From Streptomyces malachitofuscus (GTDB lineage Bacteria; Actinomycetota; Actinomycetes; Streptomycetales; Streptomycetaceae), in contig NZ_BMUF01000001.1 of assembly GCF_014650055.1 (NCBI RefSeq), positions 62,001-126,000 on the forward strand: a DNA stretch of 64,000 nt, given 5' to 3'. Numbering within the stretch: position 1 is the first letter of the stretch; each line of letters begins with the position of its first letter. Shown piece after piece: positions 57,420 through 64,000 of the stretch. The notes under the pieces were generated by a model. The model did not search any database and was not told the DNA's origin. It saw nothing but the letters and a program-made list of their open reading frames with translations. The position numbers and the translations under genes were made by a program.

Positions 57420-57671
57420 ATGAAGCTCAGCCGCCCCGTCTCCTTGTTCCTGCTCGCCTTCGGGGTGTGGAGCTGGATCATCTGGATCACTTTCGTCAAC
57501 AACCTGGTCAAGGACGGCAGCGGACTCGCGTTCGAGGACGGGAATCCCACGGCCTACTTCTTCGTTCATCTGACGCTCGCCGTCGTCTCCTTCGTATGGG
57601 GGACGGTCATCGGGGGCATCGGGTTGCGCGGGCTGCGCGCACTGAGCCGGACGTCACGAACGACGTCGTAA
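57420..57671 (+). CDS. SCO4848-family small membrane protein
   Basis: Protein of 83 aa with two membrane helices (PVSLFLLAFGVWSWIIWITF and FFVHLTLAVVSFVWGTVIGG) separated by a NLVKDGSGLAFEDGNPTAY loop and ending in an Arg/Ser-rich tail. It matches the actinobacterial SCO4848 family, function unknown. ATG 57420 has GATACT six bases upstream and no clear ribosome site. Divergent from the carboxypeptidase by 91 bp and 24 bp before the metallophosphoesterase. Confidence 0.85.
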   Translation: MKLSRPVSLFLLAFGVWSWIIWITFVNNLVKDGSGLAFEDGNPTAYFFVHLTLAVVSFVWGTVIGGIGLRGLRALSRTSRTTS

Positions 57672-57695
57672 CGGAAAGCAGGGGAACTCCGCACC

Positions 57696-59024
57696 GTGGC
57701 CATCGTCTTCGTACTCATCGCGCTGCTGGTCCTGGCCGTTCTGGTGACGGGCAACTGGTACGTGTGGCGGCGTCTGTTCCGGGACACCACGCGGGGCCCG
57801 GGCGCGGTGCGCCGCGCGGGTGCGGTGGCGATCGCGGGCGGCTGGGCGCTGACCGTCGGCGCCCTCGTCGCCGAGCGCGCCGGGGCTCCCTTCTGGCTCC
57901 AGCAGGTGCTCGCCTGGCCCGGGTTCCTGTGGCTGGCGCTCTCCCTGTACCTGCTGCTGGCGGTCCTCGCGGGAGAGCTCGTGCGGCCGGTGCTGCGCCG
58001 GATCCTGGAGCGGCGGGCGAGGACGGCGGAAGCGGGGACCGCGGAGACCGCGAACGCTCCGGCGAAGCCGCAGCCCATACCGGCCGGGCAGGGCGCCGGA
58101 CCCGCCAACGGCGGCACGCCGGACGCCGGAGCGGGCGGCGAGGATGCCGCGTCCGGCGGAGGCTCCCGTGTGTCCGAAGCTCCGGCTCCGTCCTCCGGGC
58201 CCTCCCGGCGCCTGTTCGTCTCCCGTGTCGTCGGCGGGGCCGCCGCCGCGGCTGCCGTGGGGACCGTCGGCTACGGGACGTACGGGGTACTGCGCGGGCC
58301 GGGCGTGAAGCGGGTCACCGTGCCGCTCGCCAAGCTGCCCCGCGCGGCGCACGGTTTCCGGATCGCGGTGGTGAGCGACGTCCATCTGGGGCCCGTGCTG
58401 GGGCGCGGCTTCGCGCAGAAGGTCGTCGACACGATCAACTCGACCCAACCGGATCTCATCGCGGTCGTCGGGGACCTGGTGGACGGCAGCGTGAAGGACC
58501 TCGGCCCGGCCGCGGCTCCGCTGGCGCAGCTGAAGGCGCGTCACGGGTCCTTCTTCGTCACCGGCAACCACGAGTACTTCTCCGGGGCCGAGCAGTGGGT
58601 CCAGGAGGTGCGGCGGCTCGGGCTGAACCCGCTGGAGAACGCGCGCACGGAGCTGCCGCACTTCGATCTGGCAGGCGTCAACGACGTGGCCGGGGAGGAC
58701 GAGGGGCAGGGGCCGGACTTCGCGCGGGCGCTGGGGGATCGGGACCGGGAGCGGGCCTGTGTGTTGCTGGCACATCAGCCTGTGCAGATTCATGATGCTG
58801 TGGACCATGGGGTGGATCTGCAGTTGTCCGGGCACACGCATGGGGGGCAGCTGTGGCCCGGGAATCTGATCGCCAGGGGCGCGAATCCGACGTTGGCCGG
58901 GCTCGAGCGGTACGGGGACACGCAGCTGTATGTGAGCCGGGGGGCCGGTGCGTGGGGGCCGCCCACTCGGGTGGGGGCCCCCTCCGACGTCACCGTGATC
59001 GAGCTGGCTTCGCGGCAGGCGTGA
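57696..59024 (+). CDS. Membrane-anchored metallophosphoesterase
   Basis: Protein of 442 aa. Residues 1-~115 have three or four TM helices (VFVLIALLVLAVLVTGNWYV and on), then an Ala/Gly/Pro linker, then a twin-Arg-like hydrophobic piece (RRLFVSRVVGGAAAAAAVG) before the catalytic domain. Metal ligands of the calcineurin-like family are all visible: SDVHLG, GDLVDG, GNHE, AHQP and SGHTHGGQ. Related to YaeI/YkuE phosphodiesterases. GTG 57696 follows AGGGGA. Probably acts on phospholipids or polyprenyl-phospho substrates at the membrane; that is inference. Confidence 0.9.
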   Translation: MAIVFVLIALLVLAVLVTGNWYVWRRLFRDTTRGPGAVRRAGAVAIAGGWALTVGALVAERAGAPFWLQQVLAWPGFLWLALSLYLLLAVLAGELVRPVLRRILERRARTAEAGTAETANAPAKPQPIPAGQGAGPANGGTPDAGAGGEDAASGGGSRVSEAPAPSSGPSRRLFVSRVVGGAAAAAAVGTVGYGTYGVLRGPGVKRVTVPLAKLPRAAHGFRIAVVSDVHLGPVLGRGFAQKVVDTINSTQPDLIAVVGDLVDGSVKDLGPAAAPLAQLKARHGSFFVTGNHEYFSGAEQWVQEVRRLGLNPLENARTELPHFDLAGVNDVAGEDEGQGPDFARALGDRDRERACVLLAHQPVQIHDAVDHGVDLQLSGHTHGGQLWPGNLIARGANPTLAGLERYGDTQLYVSRGAGAWGPPTRVGAPSDVTVIELASRQA

Positions 59025-59059
59025 GGGTGCGCGGTGTGGTGGGCCGGGGGCAGTCTCTT

Positions 59060-60391
59060 TCAGGCACTGGGGGAGGCACGACTGCCCGCAGCTGGGGCGA
59101 CGGCGGTCAGGTCCACGTGTTTGGTTTCTTTGTAGCGGGTGAAGGAGATGGCGCTGGTCAGGCAGAGGGCCGCCACGTACCAGGGGTACCAGTCGGCGTG
59201 GCCGTGCGTGGTGAGGTACTCGTTCAGGTAGGGGGCCGTGCCGCCGAACAGGGCCACGGTGACCGCGTACGGGAAGCCGACGCCGCTGGAGCGTATGGCC
59301 GTCGGGAACATCTCCAGGGTCGCCGCCGGTGCCGCCGCCGCGTAGCAGCCGAAGAGCAGCAGGGCCGCCGTCATCACCGCGAACAGCCGCACCGCCGAGC
59401 CGGACAGCAGGCCCAGCAGCAGGGGTGACAGCACGGTGAAACCGAAGCCGAACACCAGAAGCAGCGGACGGCGTCCGAACCGGTCGGCCGCCATGCCGAG
59501 CAGGGGCAGCGCACCCATGAACACCACCTGTGCGGCGACGGCGGCCCACAGTGCTTCGTTCGCCGGGACCTTGTAACGCAGTTGCGCGTACAGCGGCAGG
59601 TACGAGGCGAAGGTGTAGTAGACGACCGTCGCGCCCAGCGTGAAGGCGACGACCCGGAGGGCCGCCCGCGGATGCGTGCGCATCACCTGGAGCGTCGGGT
59701 TGCGCGGACGCTCGCGCACCGTGCCGAAGACGGGCGTCTCGTCCATCCGGCCGCGCAGGTACCAGCCGTACAGCGCCAGCAGCGCCCCCAGGGCGAACGG
59801 GACGCGCCAGCCCCAGTCGGCCAGCTGCGCGGGAGTGAGCGTGGAGTGCAGCAACAGCGCCAGCAGGGTCGCGGCGAGGGCGCCGAGCGTGGTGCTGATG
59901 TAGATGGCGCTGGAGTACAGGCCCCGGCGCCCGGCGGGAGCCATCTCGTTGACGTACGTGCTCATCGCCGCGCCCTCGCCGCCCGCGGACAGCCCCTGCA
60001 GGGCCCTGGCCACCACCAGCAGCAGGGGCGCCAGCACGCCGACGGACCGGTACGGCGGAATGAGCGCGATCAGAAGGCTGCCCGCCGCCATCATCAGCAG
60101 CGACAGGCGCAGTGCGGCGCTGCGGCCCCGGCGGTCGCAGTAGGCGCCGATCAGCGCCCCGCCCAGCGGCCGGAAGAGGAACCCGACGGCGAACACCGAC
60201 AGCGTGCGCAGCACGTTCGTGGCGCCGTCGCCGGACGGCTGGAGCTGTGCCCCGAGCAGCGCCGCGAAGGTCACGAACGCTCCCCAGTCGAACCACTCCA
60301 TCGCGTTGCCGACCGAGGCGACGACCACCGGACGCATGCCGCGCCGTCCTGTGGGCGCCGCGGAAGGCACGGTGCTGACGGGGATGTTCAT
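59060..60391 (-). CDS. MFS transporter, metabolite:H+ symporter (MHS) family
   Basis: Major facilitator of 443 aa with twelve TM helices. Conserved pieces of the MHS/ProP-KgtP subgroup: SVGNAMEWFDWGAFVTFAAL, FLFRPLGGALIGAYCDRRGR, VARALQGLSAGGEGA, and GRRGLYSSAIYISTTLGALA. Substrates of relatives are dicarboxylates, proline/betaine or shikimate; not decidable here. The ATG at 60391 overlaps the stop of the AfsR-like regulator (ATGA), so it is translationally coupled and presumably its target or partner. Convergent with the metallophosphoesterase gene (35 bp). Confidence 0.9.
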   Translation of the reverse strand: MNIPVSTVPSAAPTGRRGMRPVVVASVGNAMEWFDWGAFVTFAALLGAQLQPSGDGATNVLRTLSVFAVGFLFRPLGGALIGAYCDRRGRSAALRLSLLMMAAGSLLIALIPPYRSVGVLAPLLLVVARALQGLSAGGEGAAMSTYVNEMAPAGRRGLYSSAIYISTTLGALAATLLALLLHSTLTPAQLADWGWRVPFALGALLALYGWYLRGRMDETPVFGTVRERPRNPTLQVMRTHPRAALRVVAFTLGATVVYYTFASYLPLYAQLRYKVPANEALWAAVAAQVVFMGALPLLGMAADRFGRRPLLLVFGFGFTVLSPLLLGLLSGSAVRLFAVMTAALLLFGCYAAAAPAATLEMFPTAIRSSGVGFPYAVTVALFGGTAPYLNEYLTTHGHADWYPWYVAALCLTSAISFTRYKETKHVDLTAVAPAAGSRASPSA

Positions 60392-63300
60392 GAGGCCCTC
60401 CCGGCCGTCAGGGGGACCGCGCCGAGGCGGGCCCGTACGTCGTCGGCCTCGCCCGCGCCGGTCTCGGTGAACACCTCCAGCGCCCGGGTCCAGTGTTCCC
60501 GCGCCTCCGCCGGATCGCCGGCGAGCGCCGCGACCGTGCCGAGGACGTGCTCGGCACGGGCGATGTTCAGACGCTGGGCGGCCGGCTGCGACAGGGCGAG
60601 CGCCAGCCGCGCGCACTCCTCGGCGTCGTCCGGGGCGTCCAGGCTCAGATACAGCGGCGCCAGTTCGAGCAGCACCTTGCTGCGGGCGACGCGGTTGGCG
60701 CTCGACTCGGCGAGGGAGCGGGCCGCCAGGGCGTGCCCCGCCGCCTCGTCCCGGTCCAGCAGCCGGTCGACGACGGCGCGGCGGGCGAGCGCGTACGCCT
60801 CCCCGTCGACGTACCCGATCTGGCGGGCCGCGTCGAGCGCGGTGTCGGCGTAACCGGCGGCCTCCGTGGGCGAGTCGAGGTCCGCGCTGATGGCCGACAG
60901 CAGGCACAGCGTCTCGACCTCGTAGGTGCGGTCGCCGCACTCCTGGAAGGCACTCAGCGCCCGGCGGGCGGACTCCAGCGCCGTCTCGGGCCTGCCGAGG
61001 TCGAGATCGACCAGGGCGAGGCCGTACAGCGAGATGCTCCGGTCGTACGAGGAGTCGATGGACTCGGACGCCCGCAGCGCGCGGGTGAAGCAGGACCGCG
61101 CCTCGGACAGCTCCCCGGTGGCCTGCCGCACCAGGCCCAGGTTGCGCAGGCTGTAGCTGCTGATGTGGTGCAGTCCGAGCTCGCCGGCGGCGTCCAGGGA
61201 CGCCGTGAGGAACTCGGTGGCCCGCGCCATGTCGCCCCGGGTCCAGTGGATGAAGCCCAGCAGCCCCTGTGTGGTGGCCGTCAGCCGCGGCGACCGGATG
61301 CGGTGCGCCACCTCCAGTGCCTTGCGCGCCGCCTTCTCGGCTGCCTCGCCCCGGCCCAGGCTGAGGTGTGCCAGGCCCATGTTGTTGAGCATGGCCGCGA
61401 CCTCCTCGTCCATCCCGAGCCGGCCGTGCAGGACGAGGCTCTTCTCCTGGTGGGCGATGGCCCGCTCGTAGTCGCCGAGCGTGTTGTGCAGGTTGGCGAG
61501 GCTGCGGTGCATGGCCGCGATCCCGGGCTCGTCGGCCAGTGACTCGGCGGCGGTCAGGCCGACCCGGGTCGCCTCGTCCCACTCGGTGCGGTAGGTCCCC
61601 GTCCAGAAGAAGCCGCGCAGGGCGTCCGCCAGATGCCAGGAGAGGTGGTGCGGGCCATGGGTGCCGAAGTGCCGGATGCAGGCCAGCAGATTGCGCCGCT
61701 CGGCCAGCAGCCAGGCCATCGCGTGGCTCTCGTCGCCGAACCTCGGCGCGTCGAACAGGCCGTCGGGGCGGGTGGGTTCGGCCAGCCGCACGAACTCCGA
61801 GTACAGCACGTCGGCCGCCGCGCCCGCGCCCGCGAGATACCACTGGCCGAGCCGGTGCACCGCCGATGCCCGTTCCCGCGCCGAGTGCTCCTCGGCGGCG
61901 CGGTCCCGGGCGAACTCCCGCAGCAGGTCGTGGAACTGGTAGCGGCCCGGGGCGGTCTGCTGGAGCAGGCTCGCCGTCTCCAGCCGGCTCAGACCGGTCC
62001 GCGCCTGCGCCTCGCTGATGTCGGCGAGCACCGAGACGGCGGCGGGAGTGAAGTCGAAGCCCGGGAACAGCCCGGTGAGCCGGAACAGGGCGCGGTCGTC
62101 CGGGGCCATGGCGTCGTACGACAGGGCGATGGCCGTGGACACGGCGGAGGCGGTGTCGCCGTCGACGGACAGGGCGGCGAGGCGGCCGCGGCGCAGACTG
62201 TCCACGTACGCCCCGGTCATGCCGCCCGGCGCGCCGGCCAGGTTGGCGGCGGCGATCCGCAGCGCGAGCGGCAGGTACGAGCACAGGGCGGCCACCTCGC
62301 GCACCACCTCGGGTTCGATCGCCACCCCCGCCTGCCGCATCATGCCGGTGACCAGATCGGCCGACTCGCGCGGGCCGAGCGTGCCCACGCCGATCACCTG
62401 GGCGCCGTGCGTGACCGCGAGGGAGCGCAACTGCCGCCTGCTGGTGATCAGCACGGAGCACCCCGCGTCCCCCGGGACGAGGGGGAGCACCTGGTCGACG
62501 TCCGCCGCGTTGTCCAGCACCACCAGGACGTTCTTGCCGGTCAGCTTGGACCGGTAGAGGTTCGCCTGCTCCACCGGGTCGACGGGGATACGGTTCGCGG
62601 GGACGCCCAGACTGCGCAGGAACTGCGAGAGCACCTGGTCGGGCGGGATCGGCGCGTCCGCCCCGGCCCGCTCGTAGCCGTGCAGGTTGACGTACAGCTG
62701 GCCGTCCGGGAAGGCGTCGCGCACCCGCCTGCCGAGCCACACCGCCAGCGCCGTCTTGCCGACGCCGGGCGGCCCGGAGAGCACCACCACGGGCACTCCG
62801 GTGCGGTCCGGCGCGGGCGGCAGAAGTGCCTCGACCCGCCCGACGATGTCCTCCCGGCCGACGAACCCGAGGGACAGCGGCGGGAGTTGCGCCGGGACGG
62901 TGACGGCTCCCTCGGTGCCGGGGCGCGCGCCGTCCGGGGCGGCGAGGGCCGGGTCGGACTCCAGGATGCCGGTGTGCAGGGTGCGCAGCCGGTCGCCGGG
63001 CTCGATGCCGAGGTGCTCGACCAGCTCGCGGCGCGCCTGCTGGTAGACGTCCAGCGCCTCCGCCTGCCGCCCCGAGCGGTACAGGGCGAGCATCAGCAGG
63101 CTCCAGAAGTTCTCCCGCAGCGGGTTGTCCATCGCGGCGGTGCGCAGTTCCTTGACCAGCTGGGCGTGTCTGCCGAGCTGGAGTTCCGTCTCGAAGTACG
63201 CCTCCAGCGCGCCGAGTCGCTCGTCCTCGAGCGCCGGTGACTCGTCGCGGCGCAGCGCGTCCGAGGGGACGTCCGCGAGCGGCGCGCCGCGCCAGCAGTT

Positions 63301-63681
63301 CAGTGCCTCGGCCAGCAGCCGCGCCCGCTCCTCCGGTGCCCCGGTCCGCCGGGCCCGGCGCATCAGGGAACGGAACCGGGTCAGGTCCAGCTCCTCCTCG
63401 GCCACATTGATCCGGTAGCCGCCGGCGGCGGTCTCCACCAGGTCGGTGTCGCCGAGCTGCATGCGCAGGCGGCGGACGTACGTGTGCAGTGTCGCGCGTG
63501 GGTTGGACGGCTTGCGCTCGTCCCAGAGCCAGTCGGCGAGACGGTCGTTGTCGACGACGGAACCGGACCGCAGCAGCAGTGCGGCCAGCAGGACGCGCAG
63601 TTTTCCGGAATCTATTGCCCTTTCTTTACCGGATACGGTTGTGGTCAGCGTTCCGAGAATGCCGAATTCATTCGGTGTCAC
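60388..63681 (-). CDS. AfsR/SARP-type transcriptional regulator
   Basis: Large regulator of about 1097 aa with the full AfsR layout. Winged helix of the OmpR type at residues ~1-90 (LLRSGSVVDNDRLADWLW, TLHTYVRRLRMQLGD), bacterial transcriptional activation domain ~98-240, NB-ARC ATPase ~280-530 with Walker A GPPGVGKT (~303-310) and Walker B NVLVVLDNAADV, then TPR-like helical repeats to the end (for example SLANLHNTLGDYERAIAHQE). SARPs activate antibiotic or developmental genes. GTG 63681 is chosen, with GGGGAAGG 9-10 nt upstream; a GTG at 63714 would add 11 residues. The transporter gene overlaps its stop. No biosynthetic cluster is visible nearby. Confidence 0.92.
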   Translation of the reverse strand: MTPNEFGILGTLTTTVSGKERAIDSGKLRVLLAALLLRSGSVVDNDRLADWLWDERKPSNPRATLHTYVRRLRMQLGDTDLVETAAGGYRINVAEEELDLTRFRSLMRRARRTGAPEERARLLAEALNCWRGAPLADVPSDALRRDESPALEDERLGALEAYFETELQLGRHAQLVKELRTAAMDNPLRENFWSLLMLALYRSGRQAEALDVYQQARRELVEHLGIEPGDRLRTLHTGILESDPALAAPDGARPGTEGAVTVPAQLPPLSLGFVGREDIVGRVEALLPPAPDRTGVPVVVLSGPPGVGKTALAVWLGRRVRDAFPDGQLYVNLHGYERAGADAPIPPDQVLSQFLRSLGVPANRIPVDPVEQANLYRSKLTGKNVLVVLDNAADVDQVLPLVPGDAGCSVLITSRRQLRSLAVTHGAQVIGVGTLGPRESADLVTGMMRQAGVAIEPEVVREVAALCSYLPLALRIAAANLAGAPGGMTGAYVDSLRRGRLAALSVDGDTASAVSTAIALSYDAMAPDDRALFRLTGLFPGFDFTPAAVSVLADISEAQARTGLSRLETASLLQQTAPGRYQFHDLLREFARDRAAEEHSARERASAVHRLGQWYLAGAGAAADVLYSEFVRLAEPTRPDGLFDAPRFGDESHAMAWLLAERRNLLACIRHFGTHGPHHLSWHLADALRGFFWTGTYRTEWDEATRVGLTAAESLADEPGIAAMHRSLANLHNTLGDYERAIAHQEKSLVLHGRLGMDEEVAAMLNNMGLAHLSLGRGEAAEKAARKALEVAHRIRSPRLTATTQGLLGFIHWTRGDMARATEFLTASLDAAGELGLHHISSYSLRNLGLVRQATGELSEARSCFTRALRASESIDSSYDRSISLYGLALVDLDLGRPETALESARRALSAFQECGDRTYEVETLCLLSAISADLDSPTEAAGYADTALDAARQIGYVDGEAYALARRAVVDRLLDRDEAAGHALAARSLAESSANRVARSKVLLELAPLYLSLDAPDDAEECARLALALSQPAAQRLNIARAEHVLGTVAALAGDPAEAREHWTRALEVFTETGAGEADDVRARLGAVPLTAGRAS

Positions 63682-63862
63682 GCTTTTCTTGCCTTCCCCC
63701 GTAGGCGTGTGCACAGCACAGCGGGCTGTGCGGATGCCACCTTAAAGGACGCCAACGGGGCGGTGACGGATGCACGTTGTTCGAAAAGTCACACGGGCGC
63801 GGCCGGTTCTTCTTCTTACTTCTTCAACGAATTCGGGTGCTCCAGGCAAGGAATCCACCCGC

Positions 63863-64000
63863 TCATCCCGTGCCGATGAACCGGGACAGCGCTGTCGTCA
63901 ACGGGTCGGCCGACGCCGTGCCGGCGAGACGGCCCACCGGACGCGGACTGCGCAGCGCGCGCAGGAACTGCGTCCGCGCCTCCGCGGCGCCCGGCGTCGC
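63863..64000 (-). CDS. C-terminal end of a gene cut by the window edge
   Basis: On the minus strand an uninterrupted frame of 45 codons runs from the right edge to TGA at 63863-63865 and ends with ALSRFIGTG. Codon use has the expected G/C third-base bias. Too short to name. It lies 181 bp upstream of the AfsR-like gene in the same direction. Confidence 0.5.
   Translation of the reverse strand, partial: ATPGAAEARTQFLRALRSPRPVGRLAGTASADPLTTALSRFIGTG

Noticed and set aside
60641..63240. Plus-strand ORFs antisense to the AfsR-like gene
   Set aside because: Shadow frames; the minus strand encodes a complete HTH-BTAD-NB-ARC-TPR protein.

Overview
The window is high-GC DNA with Streptomyces-type coding habits: strong G/C third-position bias, many GTG starts, frequent 4-bp ATGA/GTGA start-stop overlaps, and short GGAGG-type ribosome sites. 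The gene order (UvrD/PcrA helicase, M23 peptidase, sucCD, a PerM-like membrane protein, purN, purH, then folD, mdh, glyA, trpS) is the conserved actinobacterial chromosome-core order. From memory it resembles the S. coelicolor SCO4797-SCO4850 region and, in part, M. tuberculosis Rv0949-Rv0957. No tRNA, rRNA, CRISPR array, insertion sequence or phage gene was seen.

Layout. 1-4.6 kb: the 3' end of pcrA, an M23 cell-wall peptidase, a secreted-type lipase and the B12-binding subunit of a CoA-carbonyl mutase. 4.7-12.6 kb: a divergent five-gene module, DUF5691 and SWIM zinc-finger genes on the minus strand, MoxR ATPase, DUF5682 and VWA genes on the plus strand. A 12-bp inverted repeat separates the two arms. 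Its minus-strand copy forms a full match to the SOS-independent (RecA-NDp/PafBC) DNA-damage promoter pattern, placed so that the SWIM mRNA would be leaderless. This is the most interesting part of the window. 12.7-14.4 kb: a Pro-rich envelope protein and a 670-bp structured intergenic region before sucCD. 14.4-23.5 kb: sucCD, an XRE/sigma-like membrane-anchored regulator, perM with a 150-bp tandem repeat, and purN-purH. 23.5-26.6 kb: an ALF-repeat secreted protein, a WhiJ/AbaA-type cluster (HATPase, small protein, XRE/DUF5753, DUF397) with a palindromic operator candidate, and a kinase remnant. 26.7-33.2 kb: an ArsR-like regulator, a membrane protein, folD-DUF3017, an XRE-TM-DUF2690 regulator and mdh. 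33.4-40.7 kb: a choline/glycine-betaine operon (aldehyde dehydrogenase, GMC dehydrogenase, ABC ATPase, double permease, lipoprotein). 40.7-45.1 kb: a divergent AhpD-like/MocR pair, a RibD-like reductase and a YgiB/YgiC-like lipoprotein/ATP-grasp pair. 45.1-50.3 kb: glyA behind a ZTP (pfl) riboswitch, an ECF sigma operon and trpS. 50.4-57.3 kb: a 2H phosphoesterase, a DprE1/DprE2/PAP2/UbiA/GtrA set resembling mycobacterial decaprenyl-phospho-arabinose synthesis, a YihY protein and a D,D-carboxypeptidase. 57.4-64 kb: a small membrane protein, a membrane metallophosphoesterase, an MHS-type transporter overlapping a full-length AfsR/SARP regulator, and the edge of one more gene.

Several groups appear to act together: sucCD, mdh and icmB in central carbon metabolism; purN, purH, folD and glyA in one-carbon and purine flow, with glyA sensing ZTP; the betaine operon in osmoprotection; and the Dpr, carboxypeptidase and PerM genes in the cell envelope. 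Long ORFs antisense to these genes are GC-bias shadows and were left out.
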